Positions 6,364 to 6,365 of a DNA stretch of 6,365 nucleotides are shown piece by piece. The stretch comes from JAYKHL01 sp035284865 (lineage in GTDB: Bacteria > Cyanobacteriota > Sericytochromatia > S15B-MN24 > JAQBPE01), in assembly GCA_035284865.1 (NCBI GenBank), contig JAYKHL010000204.1, positions 1-6,365 on the forward strand, given 5' to 3'. Both the position numbers and the translations under genes were made by a program. Under the pieces are notes generated by a model. The model ran no database searches and was not told the origin of the DNA. It worked only from the letters and a program-made list of their open reading frames with translations. How positions within the stretch are numbered: the first letter of the stretch is position 1; every line of letters starts with the position of its first letter.

Positions 6364-6365
6364 TG

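Overview
The window is GC-rich throughout and densely coding, with GTG starts and strong third-position GC, as in a high-GC bacterium. The ccoG-ccoI-ccoS maturation genes imply cbb3-type cytochrome c oxidase, so the cell very probably respires oxygen at low tension. A Gram-negative lineage such as Proteobacteria or Myxococcota is plausible, but there is no rRNA or other marker here and I do not assign a phylum.

Plus strand, 1-4423: a tightly packed, probably single transcription unit. It starts inside the 3' end of a ccoG (fixG)-like gene (1-195). Next come a very short membrane protein in the fixH position (192-383), the copper P1B-type ATPase CcoI/FixI (380-2893), CcoS (2895-3116) and an acetyl-CoA hydrolase/4-hydroxybutyrate CoA-transferase family enzyme (3113-4423). 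Three of the four junctions are 4-nt stop/start overlaps (ATGA or GTGA). The fourth has a 1-nt gap with a ribosome binding site inside the upstream gene. The first four genes fit copper delivery to and assembly of the cbb3 oxidase. The CoA-transferase is a metabolic passenger with no established role in that process.

Positions 4424-4477 form a short convergent intergenic region with only weak hairpin potential.

Minus strand, 6363 down to 4478: tRNA-Arg(ACG) (6363-6290), then a strong intrinsic terminator (6278-6246), then a 582-residue DEAD-box RNA helicase with a DbpA-type C-terminal RNA-binding domain (6226-4478). The terminator lies between the tRNA and the helicase start and leaves almost no room for a separate helicase promoter downstream of it.

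Most of the window is recognisable. The unusual points are the CcoI amino-terminus (an HMA-like domain without its CxxC, preceded by a signal-peptide-like extension), the reduced fixH-position protein, the coupling of a CoA-transferase to the cbb3 maturation genes, and the terminator in the helicase leader. I found no CRISPR array, mobile element or clearly new multi-gene system.
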